The notes under the pieces were generated by a model, which ran no database searches, was not told where the DNA came from, and saw only the letters and a list, made by a program, of their open reading frames with translations. The position numbers and the translations under genes are program-made. A DNA stretch of 43,152 bases from Armatimonadota bacterium (GTDB taxonomy: Bacteria; Armatimonadota; Armatimonadia; Armatimonadales; Capsulimonadaceae). The stretch lies in contig JANXMY010000028.1 in the NCBI GenBank assembly GCA_025354405.1, positions 1-43,152 of the forward strand, in the 5' to 3' direction. Each line of letters begins with the position of its first letter. The stretch's first letter is position 1. Of the stretch, positions 23,271 through 31,724 are shown piece after piece.

Positions 23271-24752
23271 ATGGATGCTATTGTTATCGGTGGAGGAATC
23301 GGCGGCCTGTCAGCAGCGATCGGGCTGGCGGCTCGCGGGGCGAAAGTCACACTTCTGGAGAAGAATTGCCGCGTGGGAGGTAAGCTGAACGTTTGGGCGA
23401 AAGACGGCTTCACATTCGACACTGGGCCGCATGTGCTGACAATGCTCTGGGCACTGGAAGAAGTCTTCGCCGCGGCAGGCCGAAAGCTCTCGGACCAGGT
23501 GGAGCTGACCCGGCTGGACACAGTCTGCCGCTATCACTTTGAAGACGGGGCAGCACTGGATGCCCCTGGTGATCCTGAGGCAGCGGCAGAGGCCATCGCC
23601 CAGTTTGCACCCGGTGAGGAAAAAGGCTTTCAGCGTTTTCTGACGTATGCACGGCAGGTGTCCGACGCCACCACCGATCCCTTTCTGCGGCAGGACTTCG
23701 GCGCTTCCGTGCGCGGAGTGCCGTCCTCCGCCCAATGGGGACAGCTCAGAGACTTTCTCGCGCTGAGGCCCTGGCGCACCCTGCGGCAGGTCGTCCGCGA
23801 GAATTTCTCCGACCCACGCCTGCGGCAGATATTCGAGCTCTACGCTCTGTATAGCGGCTCCCATCCCGCTCGAGCCTCGGGAATATTTGCCACAGTCGCC
23901 GATGTCCAGTGGCGGCAGGGGACTTTCTACGTTCGCGGCGGTTTGTACCGATTGGCGGAAGCGCTACGGGAGACTGCCGAGTCCCTTGGCGTCGTGATTC
24001 GGACGGAAACTCCGGTTCAGGAAATCATCGTCCACGGACGGACGGCGCGGGGCGTCGCAACCGATGGAGGCGAACGGCTCTTTGCCGATGCCGTCGTCTG
24101 CAATGCCGACTGCCTTTCTGCGCTGACGACGCTGGTACCCGAATTTGCCCGCCGCTCCTGGACTGAGAGCCGGGTCGAAAAAATCGAGCCGAGCACGTCC
24201 GCTTTTTTGCTGCTGCTGGGCATATCCGGCGAGTATCCACAGCTGGCACACCACAATTCATTTCTTGCGGCTGATGGCGAGGCTGAATTTAACGCGATCT
24301 TCGAGTCGGGGGTTCCTGCCGATGACCCGACAATCGGCATCGCCTGTCAGTCCCTTACCGACCCAACCCGCGCCCCCGAAGGCAGCACAAACCTGTTCGT
24401 AATGACAAATCCACCCGCCCTGAGCAGCAAGTTCGACTGGCAGCACGAAGCGGCAGGCTACCGACTACGAGTTCTGGAAAAGCTGGAGCGTATGGGTCTC
24501 AGAGGTCTTAGGGAGCGTATTCTCGTCGAACAGATGTGGACTCCGATGGACCTGCAAAGCCGTTACGGGGCCTATCGAGGGGCGATCTACGGACTGTCAT
24601 CCAATGGCTGGCGGCAGGGATTTCTGCGCCCGCCCCAGGTCTCGCCAGACGTGCGGGGGCTGTATTTCGTGGGAGGCAGTACGCATCCGGGCGGGGGCGT
24701 CCCTCTCTGCGCACTGTCGGGAACAAATGTGGCGCGGCGAATTGCGGGCTAG
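23271..24752 (+). CDS. CrtI/CrtN-type FAD-dependent carotenoid desaturase-like oxidoreductase
   Basis: A 493-residue flavoprotein. The N-terminal Rossmann motif GGGIGGLSAAIGLAARGAKVTLLE (about 7-30) and 'VGGKLNVWAKDGFTFDTGPHVL' are typical of phytoene desaturases and related carotenoid oxidoreductases. The C-terminus 'GLYFVGGSTHPGGGVPLCALSGTNVARRI' matches the family's FAD-binding end. Such enzymes dehydrogenate, isomerise or oxidise carotenoid chains. No phytoene synthase or other crt gene is adjacent, so the substrate is open (desaturase, CrtD or CrtO-like). It stands alone, with its 3' end overlapping convergent rsmG by 4 bases. Confidence 0.85.
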   Translation: MDAIVIGGGIGGLSAAIGLAARGAKVTLLEKNCRVGGKLNVWAKDGFTFDTGPHVLTMLWALEEVFAAAGRKLSDQVELTRLDTVCRYHFEDGAALDAPGDPEAAAEAIAQFAPGEEKGFQRFLTYARQVSDATTDPFLRQDFGASVRGVPSSAQWGQLRDFLALRPWRTLRQVVRENFSDPRLRQIFELYALYSGSHPARASGIFATVADVQWRQGTFYVRGGLYRLAEALRETAESLGVVIRTETPVQEIIVHGRTARGVATDGGERLFADAVVCNADCLSALTTLVPEFARRSWTESRVEKIEPSTSAFLLLLGISGEYPQLAHHNSFLAADGEAEFNAIFESGVPADDPTIGIACQSLTDPTRAPEGSTNLFVMTNPPALSSKFDWQHEAAGYRLRVLEKLERMGLRGLRERILVEQMWTPMDLQSRYGAYRGAIYGLSSNGWRQGFLRPPQVSPDVRGLYFVGGSTHPGGGVPLCALSGTNVARRIAG

Positions 24753-25435
24753 AACCGCGCCTCTTTCCGAGCCATCACGATCTGCCGCACCGTAGTCTCC
24801 TCGGTTTCGGGCAAGGTCACAGAGATCGGCGGCGCGAGCGTCAGCCCCAGGCGGCGGGCGACCGGACGGGCCGCGGCCAGCTCATCGGCGACGTTTGTGC
24901 CTTTCAGGGCGATAACCACTCCGCCTTGCCGCACAAAGGGAGACAGCCACGGCAGGAGGCGGCCTAGAGGAGCGACGGCACGAGCGACCACACTGTCGAA
25001 CTGTCCGACAAGCGCAGGCGTTTTTGCTACATCTTCCGCACGTCCGTGGACTGTCTTCACGTCCGCGCAGCCAAGCGCATCGGCGGCGGCGCGGCAGAAG
25101 AGCAGTTTTTTCGCGGTCGAGTCCAGCAGTGTCACCTGCAGGTCGGGCCGCACGATCTTCAGAGCCAGCCCCGGCAGCCCCGGCCCGGTCCCTACATCGA
25201 TAATTCGGGAATTTTCCGGCAGAACCACCACTGTGAGCAGCGCCAGCGAGTCCAAAAAATGCTTCACGGCGATCTCCCGGGGCGAAGTCAGCCGGGTCAG
25301 GTTCATTCGGGTCGCATTCCACTCGATAATCAGCGCCGCAAACTGCTCAAACTGCTCGATCTGGGCTTCACTCAGCCCTAGCTTCCATACATCATTTGCG
25401 CCACGCCGCACAATCTCTCCAACTGTTTCCAACAT
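24749..25435 (-). CDS. rsmG: 16S rRNA (guanine-N7)-methyltransferase G
   Basis: RsmG (GidB) methylates G527 of 16S rRNA using S-adenosylmethionine. The 228-residue protein has the family N-terminus 'WNATRMNLTRLTSPREIAVKHFLDSL' (39-64), the SAM-binding loop IIDVGTGPGLPGLALKI (78-94) and later 'QFDSVVARAVAPLGRLL'. It is convergent with the CrtI-type gene and divergent from egtB, with 105 bases between the latter two starts. Confidence 0.95.
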   Translation of the reverse strand: MLETVGEIVRRGANDVWKLGLSEAQIEQFEQFAALIIEWNATRMNLTRLTSPREIAVKHFLDSLALLTVVVLPENSRIIDVGTGPGLPGLALKIVRPDLQVTLLDSTAKKLLFCRAAADALGCADVKTVHGRAEDVAKTPALVGQFDSVVARAVAPLGRLLPWLSPFVRQGGVVIALKGTNVADELAAARPVARRLGLTLAPPISVTLPETEETTVRQIVMARKEARF

Positions 25436-25540
25436 ATCTTACCAATTGGCGGTCCCCGAGTGTTTTTCCTGCGGAACTTCCGGGTAACTATCCGTAGCTA
25501 AGAAAGATTAGATCCTCATAGAGACAACGAGAAACCACTT

Positions 25541-26809
25541 ATGCACTCTCTGTCGTTACTAAACCGCTATATCGATGTGCGCACATTCAGTGAAAAAATC
25601 TGTGCGCCCCTTCTGCCCGAAGATTTTGTGATTCAATCCATGCCCGACGCCAGTCCGGCCAAATGGCATCTGGCACACACAAGCTGGTTCTACGAGACAT
25701 TTCTGCTCAAGCCGCACCTTGCGGAGTATCATTCACCGCATCCGCAGTACGACTTCCTCTTCAACTCTTACTACAATACGATCGGCGAGCGTCACTGCCG
25801 GCCCAAGCGCGGCCTGATCTCCCGGCCAACCGTGGAAGACACCTACGCCTATCGATCCTATGTCGATGAGCATATGGCCTTGCTGCTGACCGGGGCTGAT
25901 CGCGAGACACTAGCGATTTTGGAGCCGCTGCTGACGCTTGGGCTGCACCACGAGCAGCAGCATCAAGAGCTGATGGTTACGGACCTCAAGCACCTCTTTT
26001 TCGATAACCCACTTTGTCCCGTTTATCAGCCGCGCCGCGATCCACCCCCGACCTCTGTGCCGGAGATGGGATGGATCGACTTCGAGGAAGGCGTGCGGGA
26101 GATCGGCTGGGAAGGCAGCGGCTTTGCTTTCGACAATGAGCTGCCCCGGCACAAAGAATTTCTCGCACCGTTCGCCCTTGGCTCTCGCTTGGTGACGAAT
26201 CGGGAATATCTGGCATTCATCGACAGCGGCGGTTATTCCCAGCCGGAGTGGTGGCTTTCCGAGGGCTGGAGTGTCGTTCAGTCTTCGGGCTGGTCGGCTC
26301 CGCTCTGCTGGTGGGACCGCAAAGGGGAATGGCTGGAGTTTACGCTGGCAGGAATGGCTCCGCTCATCCTGGACGCCCCCGTCTGCCATGTCTCCCTGTT
26401 CGAGGCCGATGCGTACGCCCGCTGGGCAGGAGCGCGTCTGGCGACCGAATCCGAGTGGGAGACCGCTTCCGCGACTGTGCCTCTTTGCGGCAATTTTGCC
26501 GACTCAGGGTGCTTTCACCCCGCCACCCTCTCTCCCGAAGATGCTGAGGCTGGGCAGCTCTCTCAAATGTTCGGGGATGTCTGGGAGTGGACCCGAAGCC
26601 AGTACACCCCCTACCCCGGCTATGCGCCACTCCCTGGCGCTCTTGGCGAGTACAACGGCAAGTTTATGTGTAATCAGTTCGTACTGCGCGGCGGCTCCTG
26701 CGCCACGTCGCACTCACATATGCGGCCCACCTACCGAAACTTCTTCCCGCCGGATGCCCGCTGGCAGTTCACCGGAATTCGATTGGCAAAGGATAACTCA
26801 GCGCGATGA
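25541..26809 (+). CDS. egtB: Ergothioneine biosynthesis protein EgtB (sulfoxide synthase)
   Basis: EgtB is a non-haem iron enzyme that joins trimethylhistidine (hercynine) to a thiol with oxygen to form the C-S bond of ergothioneine. The N-terminal DinB-like domain has 'WHLAHTSWFYETFLL' (H43/H46) and 'GLHHEQQHQELMVTDLKHL' (H137, H141), which supply the three-histidine iron site. The C-terminal FGE-sulfatase domain ends with 'LRGGSCATSHSHMRPTYRNFFPPDARWQFTGIRLA'. At 422 residues it is a full-length EgtB. It overlaps egtD by 4 bases. No EgtA or EgtC is present, so the thiol donor may be cysteine directly or supplied from elsewhere. No strong ribosome site was seen at the ATG. Confidence 0.95.
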   Translation: MHSLSLLNRYIDVRTFSEKICAPLLPEDFVIQSMPDASPAKWHLAHTSWFYETFLLKPHLAEYHSPHPQYDFLFNSYYNTIGERHCRPKRGLISRPTVEDTYAYRSYVDEHMALLLTGADRETLAILEPLLTLGLHHEQQHQELMVTDLKHLFFDNPLCPVYQPRRDPPPTSVPEMGWIDFEEGVREIGWEGSGFAFDNELPRHKEFLAPFALGSRLVTNREYLAFIDSGGYSQPEWWLSEGWSVVQSSGWSAPLCWWDRKGEWLEFTLAGMAPLILDAPVCHVSLFEADAYARWAGARLATESEWETASATVPLCGNFADSGCFHPATLSPEDAEAGQLSQMFGDVWEWTRSQYTPYPGYAPLPGALGEYNGKFMCNQFVLRGGSCATSHSHMRPTYRNFFPPDARWQFTGIRLAKDNSAR

Positions 26810-27774
26810 AAACGCTTTCTCCCCCCCTGCACGACTGTGCCCCCGCGATGGAAAGCTTCGAATCTGAAGTGCTCGCAGGTCTGTCGACTTTTGAGAAGAC
26901 ACTCCCCTGCAAGTATTTTTACGACGCTTATGGCTCGGCTTTGTTCGACCAGATCTGCGAGCTGCCCGAATACTACCCGACCCGCACGGAGGCAGCGATC
27001 ATGCAGGGGAATGCCGCAGAGATGGCCGCGCTGGTCTGTCCCGATTCCCTGCTCATCGAGTACGGCAGCGGCAGCAGCATCAAGACGCGTATTCTGCTGG
27101 ACCGCCTGCCGCGCCTCGCAGGCTATGTTCCCATGGACATCTCGCGTGAGCATCTCCAGCGCACCGCCGCCCAGCTCGCCGAAGCCTATCCGCACCTGGA
27201 TATCCTGCCCCTCTGCGCGGACTACACCACTGAGTTCACCCTGCCACCTGCCTGTCGCCCGGTGGGTTCCCATGTGGTCTATTTTCCCGGCTCGACGATC
27301 GGGAACTTTCATCCAATTGATGCCGCCGCGTTTCTGACAAGTATTGCGGAAGTCTGCGGGCAGAGCGGGGGACTGCTGATTGGCGTCGACTTGAAGAAGG
27401 ATGCGGCAGTCTTAAATGCGGCCTACAATGACTCCCAGGGGGTGACGGCCGCGTTCAATCTCAACTTGCTGACTCGTATGAATGCGGAGCTGGGGGCAGA
27501 TTTCGACCTAGATAACTTTTCCCACCGCGCATACTACAACGCACTGGCGGGGCGTATTGAGATGCATTTATTGAGCCTGAGTTCGCAGACCGTACATCTC
27601 GGGGGGGCGGAGATTAACTTTGAGGCAGAAGAGTCTATTCTGACAGAGTGTTCTTACAAATACAGCCTGCTCGACTTTGCCGGCCTGGCGAAATCGGCGG
27701 GATTGGCAGTCCGTAAAGTCTGGACCGACAGCGAGCAAAATTTCAGTGTCCAGTACCTGACGCTGGCGTCTTAG
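26806..27774 (+). CDS. egtD: L-histidine N(alpha)-methyltransferase EgtD
   Basis: EgtD trimethylates histidine to hercynine with three molecules of S-adenosylmethionine, the step before EgtB. Hallmarks are 'KYFYDAYGSALFDQICELPEYYPTRTEAAI' (36-65), the SAM site 'IEYGSGSSIKTRILL' (84-98), 'VVYFPGSTIGNF' and 'IGVDLKKD'. Its 322 residues match the family length. The ATG overlaps the egtB stop (ATGA), so the two are one translation unit. The 3' end overlaps a convergent small gene by 32 bases. Confidence 0.96.
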   Translation: MKTLSPPLHDCAPAMESFESEVLAGLSTFEKTLPCKYFYDAYGSALFDQICELPEYYPTRTEAAIMQGNAAEMAALVCPDSLLIEYGSGSSIKTRILLDRLPRLAGYVPMDISREHLQRTAAQLAEAYPHLDILPLCADYTTEFTLPPACRPVGSHVVYFPGSTIGNFHPIDAAAFLTSIAEVCGQSGGLLIGVDLKKDAAVLNAAYNDSQGVTAAFNLNLLTRMNAELGADFDLDNFSHRAYYNALAGRIEMHLLSLSSQTVHLGGAEINFEAEESILTECSYKYSLLDFAGLAKSAGLAVRKVWTDSEQNFSVQYLTLAS

Positions 27775-27964
27775 ACTCCAGCAAAGACCATTCGCGTGCT
27801 GCCTGGCCGTCGTGGTAAATTGTGAAGGGCCGGTCCGGCTGTGCCAGGCGATAGCCGTGCCCGTCAGCCCACAGCTGCACCTCTCGGCGGGCATGTTCCT
27901 GGTTTGCGACGCTGCTCGCAGCAAATATTTGGGTCTTACCGGGACAGGGCATCTGAACAACCAT
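27743..27964 (-). CDS. Small hypothetical protein convergent with egtD
   Basis: A 73-residue reading frame with protein-like composition ('VQLWADGHGYRLAQPDRPF', 'TIYHDGQAAREWSLLES'), consistent with a short beta-rich domain. GGAA lies 9 bases before the ATG (27962-27964). The first 30 residues hold a single Cys and no export signal. It overlaps the end of egtD by 32 bases on the opposite strand, and I recognise no family. It might be the intact end of a longer decayed gene. Confidence 0.45.
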   Translation of the reverse strand: MVVQMPCPGKTQIFAASSVANQEHARREVQLWADGHGYRLAQPDRPFTIYHDGQAAREWSLLESKTPASGTGH

Positions 27965-28235
27965 TGAGGGCAGTTCCTTTCGAGAGAAAGTGTCGGATTG
28001 CTGGCTTCCGGACGGCGGTCCGCCAGTGTGCAGCGCCGCACACTCGAACCACCGCCGGGAGTACCAGCCGAACGAGGACCTGGCGGCCTCGGCACAGATT
28101 TACGCTTGTCGCCTTGTGAGCAGCGAAGCGTCTCTGGCAGGCATCCTGCCTACACTCTTTATTATTGCCACTCCCTCCCCTCTCCCACACTGCATAGTTT
28201 GCGGGTTTTATTCTGGATAATTTTTATTCTGGATA
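27965..28235. other. Intergenic gap with a 14-bp direct repeat
   Basis: No gene is supported here; open frames on both strands lack ribosome sites and protein-like composition. At its right end TTTTATTCTGGATA occurs twice (28206-28219 and 28222-28235, 16-bp period), just beyond the stop of the broken lipoprotein gene. The AT-rich end may act in termination for that gene, but no stem-loop is clear. Confidence 0.5.
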
Positions 28236-28837
28236 TCAAGAGAGAGACGCTGTTCCACTTCCGTTCACCGTGAATGTACCTGTACCAGGTGTGGTTGGTC
28301 CGCCGGTGCTCGGCCCCATGAGCGCTCCCGTCACATGAAACTTATATGTCTTTCCATTGATCGAGTCGAGGGTGACGGATCCGCCAGTACTGCTCCAGGT
28401 GCGCGTCGTCTTGAAGTCTCTGCTGCCGGCATCCGGCGTGTCCGCATAGACGAGCGAGTTGGAACCGTTGTCTCAGGGATACACTTGGCCCTCGGTGAGC
28501 GTGGTATCCGTCAGGACCAGAGTGAAGCTCCGCCCCATATTGTTCGAGGCTGCCGCCCAGCTGTCAGCGTTAGCACGGACCCAATCGGGCCAATTGGCGG
28601 CGTTACGCTCCCACCGGCATTGCTGCTGCTGAAGTCATTGGTAAACGCATTCGTCCCGGAAATCGCAGAGAAGTTCGCCGTGAATGAGCCGCTGCCCCCG
28701 CTCCCACTTCCAGAAACGCCCCCGCCTCCGGTCGGCGAGGAAGTGGAGCTGCCGCCCCATCCAGCCAGTGCCAGCATCGAAAGACAGCCCAGGACGGGGA
28801 TGAACATGCGGAGTGAGGTATTTAAAGAGAGTAACAT
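28236..28837 (-). pseudogene. Broken lipoprotein gene (lipobox Cys to Trp, frameshift, internal stop)
   Basis: The 5' end is intact: AAAGGAG six bases before an ATG (28835-28837), then a lipoprotein-type signal ending LALAGWGGSS. Trp27 (TGG, 28757-28759) stands where LAGC would be expected; TGC or TGT to TGG is one base. A Gly/Ser-rich linker and beta-rich sequence follow to about 28575, where the protein-like frame shifts; the first frame stops at 28511. The second frame reads 'ADSWAAASNNMGRSF', meets TGA at 28473-28475, and continues in frame as 'NGSNSLVYADTPDAGS' and 'GTFTVNGSGTASLS' to a stop at 28236-28238. Three lesions in about 600 bases point to a dead gene; sequencing error could explain some of them. 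Function of the intact form is unknown. Confidence 0.65.
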
Positions 28838-28877
28838 AACCGGCTCCTTTCAAGAGCTCAAACGTATCGAAAATGGA

Positions 28878-29156
28878 TCAGTGCCCGTATTCCATGCTGT
28901 CGCGATCAGAGGCCGAATAGCCCGAGTAGTAGTCGTCGTAATAATCATAACCGCTAACTTCGCTGCCATCTTTATCCTGAGCGATTCTGGCGACCAAGCT
29001 GCGGGCGGCACCTTCAAGCAGTCCCGCGGCAGTCAGAAAGGCGGTGGGGTCGGCGACGTACCGAGCATGCAAAGTCGGGTCTGCTTTGAGCTGGGCGTTG
29101 ATCGCCCGGGTCTTCGCCTGGACTGTGACAATCTCTTCGGTGGTGGGTGTGGACAT
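28878..29156 (-). CDS. Small protein with RiPP-leader-like N-terminus and Tyr/Asp/Ser-rich tail
   Basis: A 92-residue protein with AGGAG 9 bases before its ATG. Residues 1-60 read 'LKADPTLHARYVADPTAFLTAAGLLEGA', recalling the 'ADP-x-R-x-DP-x-A-x-L-x-x-x-GL' rhythm of NHLP/Nif11-type precursor leaders. The last 28 residues are unlike the rest: 'GYDYYDDYYSGYSASDRD', with eight tyrosines and many Asp/Ser. No modification enzyme or exporter for such a peptide lies in the window, so a RiPP identity is only a suggestion; a small structural or metal-binding protein is equally possible. It precedes the broken lipoprotein gene by 40 bases in the same direction. Confidence 0.65.
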   Translation of the reverse strand: MSTPTTEEIVTVQAKTRAINAQLKADPTLHARYVADPTAFLTAAGLLEGAARSLVARIAQDKDGSEVSGYDYYDDYYSGYSASDRDSMEYGH

Positions 29157-29214
29157 TTCTTTGTTCTCCTGGGGTGGTGATTGAGGCTTGCTTTCGCGTC
29201 CCTCTGATATCTCT

Positions 29215-29230
29215 ATTATAGGAGATTATA
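29215..29230 (-). promoter_or_regulatory. Pair of TATAAT boxes upstream of the small Tyr-rich protein
   Basis: On the minus strand TATAAT occurs at 29225-29230 and again at 29215-29220, about 60 bases before the ATG of the 92-residue gene and divergent from the HEAT-repeat gene. Neither has a good -35 at 17 bases, so this is a tentative promoter call. Confidence 0.4.
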
Positions 29231-29320
29231 AAATTACCAGCCATGCGAAAAGCCATAGAGAAAGTGTGAGTTTTTGCACACAAATTAAGGTATAAGACCA
29301 TCTCCAAAGGAGCGAAGAAT

Positions 29321-30007
29321 ATGGCACGAATTCGTCCGATGGAATGGAACGGTGTTCCGATTCCTTATGGTGCTACGGTTGAGAAATTGCGTGAGCGTTT
29401 GAAGGAAGCCGGTCCGCCAGCTTGGGCAGCGTTCGCGGCTCTAGGCCACACCCCAGGCGTTAACTCTTTGCGATTGCAGGTTGAGGCTTCTTGCTCCGTC
29501 GATTGGCGGTGTCGACGCTGTGCGGTCGAAGCAATCAGCGATCACATTCTCACCACGGAGTCCGCAGACATGATTCTTCATGCTCTGCAAGACCAAAATA
29601 ACTATGTTGTTATTACGGCCTGTCGTGCCGTAACGCTTCATCGGATCTCTCAGGCGCACACTCTCCTCAGTAAACTGCTCGCTCACGCGGAGCCTTCTGT
29701 GCGTGAGGCAGCGGTGACAGCACTCGCTTCCGTTTGGCAGCTACAAGACTGCGACAGGGTCAAACGATTGCACCTCATCGATGACTCTCCTGAAGTGAGC
29801 CGAGATGCTGCGTATGCATTGATGCGGAATGTGACCAAAGCAGCATGGCGGGACTTATTTAATCTTTGTCAAAGTTCGCCACTGGAACGCTATCATCTCT
29901 GGGCAGTCCAGCTCGCGCAGCAGTATGGGGGCCAGGAAACGGACCGATTATTGGCTGGTTTTCAAAATGACAAGGATGGGCATGTCCGCAAGGCGGCGAT
30001 AAGTTGA
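29321..30007 (+). CDS. HEAT-repeat protein
   Basis: A 228-residue helical repeat protein. Repeats of about 30 residues are visible: 'WRCRRCAVEAISDHILTTES', 'DQNNYVVITACRAVTLHRIS', 'HAEPSVREAAVTALASVWQL', 'DDSPEVSRDAAYALMRNV' and 'DKDGHVRKAAIS'. It has no signal peptide and is probably a cytoplasmic scaffold or binding protein with unknown partners. AAAGGAG lies 8 bases before the ATG and a TATAAG box about 30 bases upstream. The protein ends right after the last repeat begins, so it may be slightly truncated. Confidence 0.85.
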   Translation: MARIRPMEWNGVPIPYGATVEKLRERLKEAGPPAWAAFAALGHTPGVNSLRLQVEASCSVDWRCRRCAVEAISDHILTTESADMILHALQDQNNYVVITACRAVTLHRISQAHTLLSKLLAHAEPSVREAAVTALASVWQLQDCDRVKRLHLIDDSPEVSRDAAYALMRNVTKAAWRDLFNLCQSSPLERYHLWAVQLAQQYGGQETDRLLAGFQNDKDGHVRKAAIS

Positions 30008-30110
30008 CAAGACCTAGGCACGGCGGTATACTAAAAGTCACATTGTGAAAAATTGCACGGAGTCAAGATTTAGCGATACGGAGTAACGATTTTAGATTAG
30101 GCGGACATCT

Positions 30111-31571
30111 ATGGCGTATGCGTCTTTAGGCGACTTTATCAAACGATTGGACAAGGCGGGGGAGCTGCGGCGGATTAAAACGCCGGTCAGCCCGGTGCTT
30201 GAGATCACGGAGATCGCGGACCGGGTGATGAAAATGCCGGGCGGCGGGCCGGCCCTGCTGTTTGAAAATGTCAAAGGCTCGAAGTTTCCGCTGGCGATCA
30301 ACTTGATGGGGTCGCGTAAGCGAATGTCCTGGGCACTGGGTGTCGAGGACTTAGAGGAGATCGCCGCGGAGATCTCCGCGCTGACTAAGCTGCCTTCGGA
30401 TGTTCCCCCCACCCTGCTGGGCAAGCTGGCGCTGCTGCCGCAGCTCTCCGTCCTGGGGAAGATTTCGCCTAAGATGGTCACATCTGCACCCTGCCAGGAA
30501 GTCGTGAAGCTTGGAGAAGAAGCAAATCTGGACGATCTGCCGATCCTAACCTGCTGGCCGGATGACGGCGGGCCGTACATCACCCTGCCGCTGGTCTTTA
30601 CCAAGGATGAGGGCACCGGGAAGCGCAATGTCGGCATGTACCGGATCCAGAAGCAGGGTCCGCATGAGACCGGCATGCACTGGCAGCGGCACAAAGTCGG
30701 CAGCCGCCATTTTTCGAACTTTGAGGCGAAAGGCCGTGACATTCCCGTGGCGATCGTACTGGGCGGCGATCCCGCACTTACCTATGCCGCCACGGCTCCG
30801 CTGCCTGATGAGATCGACGAGATGGTCTTTGCTGGTTTCCTCCGCAAGAAGCCGGTCGAGCTGGTGAAGTGCAAGACTATTGACATGGAAGTGCCTGCCG
30901 ATGCGGAGTTCGTGATCGAGGGGATCGTTCCAGCCGGAGTACGGCGGCGCGAAGGTCCCTTTGGGGACCACACGGGCTATTACAGCCTGGCCGACGATTA
31001 CCCGATTCTGAAAGTCACGGCGATCACCCATCGCCGCAACGCCGTCTATCCCTGCACCATTGTTGGCCCGCCGCCGATGGAGGACAAGTACATCGGCTTG
31101 GCCACCGAGCGGCTCTTTCTGCCCCTGGCCCGATTGTTTGTACCGGAGATGATCGACTACCATCTGCCCGCCGAAGGGGCGTTCCATAACCTGGCGCTGG
31201 TGCGTATTAAGAAGCGTTATCCCGGGCATGCGTTCAAAGTCATGCATGCACTCTGGGGCCTGGGGCAAATGATGTTTACCAAATGCATCGTCGTGTTTGA
31301 TGAAGACGTCGATGTGCAAAATCCCACAGAAGTGGTCTGGCGGGCATTTGCAAATGTTGATCCGGAGCGGGACATCGCTTTCGTTAAAGGCCCGATCGAT
31401 GTTCTGGACCACGCTTCCCCCATGATGGCATTCGGCTCGAAAATGGGTGTCGATGCGACCCGGAAGTGGCCCGACGAAGGCTTTAGCCGAGAGTGGCCTG
31501 AAGTTTTAACAATGCCATCGGAAATCAAGGCCAGAGTGGATAGTCTTTGGAAGGAATTGGGAATAAAGTAA
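30111..31571 (+). CDS. UbiD-family prenylated-FMN-dependent decarboxylase
   Basis: A 486-residue member of the UbiD family, which uses prenylated FMN to decarboxylate aromatic or unsaturated acids. Typical features are 'SLGDFIKRLDKAGELRRIKTPV' at the N-terminus, 'GTGKRNVGMYRIQ', 'GMHWQRHK', and 'RREGPFGDHTGYYSLADDYP' with the Glu-Gly-Pro-Phe-Gly-Asp-His active-site loop. The length and the opening block resemble the menaquinone/ubiquinone 4-hydroxy-3-polyprenylbenzoate decarboxylases. No ubiX or quinone gene is adjacent, so the substrate is open. AGGCGG lies 6 bases before the ATG. A 29-residue membrane-protein gene follows 16 bases downstream. Confidence 0.92.
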   Translation: MAYASLGDFIKRLDKAGELRRIKTPVSPVLEITEIADRVMKMPGGGPALLFENVKGSKFPLAINLMGSRKRMSWALGVEDLEEIAAEISALTKLPSDVPPTLLGKLALLPQLSVLGKISPKMVTSAPCQEVVKLGEEANLDDLPILTCWPDDGGPYITLPLVFTKDEGTGKRNVGMYRIQKQGPHETGMHWQRHKVGSRHFSNFEAKGRDIPVAIVLGGDPALTYAATAPLPDEIDEMVFAGFLRKKPVELVKCKTIDMEVPADAEFVIEGIVPAGVRRREGPFGDHTGYYSLADDYPILKVTAITHRRNAVYPCTIVGPPPMEDKYIGLATERLFLPLARLFVPEMIDYHLPAEGAFHNLALVRIKKRYPGHAFKVMHALWGLGQMMFTKCIVVFDEDVDVQNPTEVVWRAFANVDPERDIAFVKGPIDVLDHASPMMAFGSKMGVDATRKWPDEGFSREWPEVLTMPSEIKARVDSLWKELGIK

Positions 31572-31587
31572 GTAGGGGAACAAGAAT

Positions 31588-31677
31588 ATGACAGGGACCT
31601 TTTGGAAGTCTTTCGTGATCGGTGGGATATTTACTTTGGTGCTAGCCTATGTAGGAGTCAAGCTGGGCTGGGGCTAG
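31588..31677 (+). CDS. 29-residue single-helix membrane protein
   Basis: A short open frame MTGTFWKSFVIGGIFTL then VLAYVGVKLGWG and TAG. Apart from one Lys near each end the peptide is uncharged, and residues 8-26 make a clean transmembrane helix. AGGGGA lies about 8-10 bases before the ATG. It follows the UbiD-family gene by 16 bases on the same strand and so is probably co-transcribed. Such peptides often attach to a larger membrane complex, but no partner is shown here. Confidence 0.6.
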   Translation: MTGTFWKSFVIGGIFTLVLAYVGVKLGWG

Positions 31678-31724
31678 AATCGTCGGGGAACAGTGGGCAG
31701 GCGATAGCAGTCGTGAAATCAGAC

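Noticed and set aside
27990-28220. A 76-codon plus-strand frame in the egtD-lipoprotein gap
   Set aside because: No ribosome site, no protein-like pattern and poor composition; treated as intergenic.
28335-29180. A 281-codon plus-strand frame across the broken lipoprotein and small Tyr-rich genes
   Set aside because: It is antisense to two minus-strand units with good ribosome sites and signal or leader-like features.
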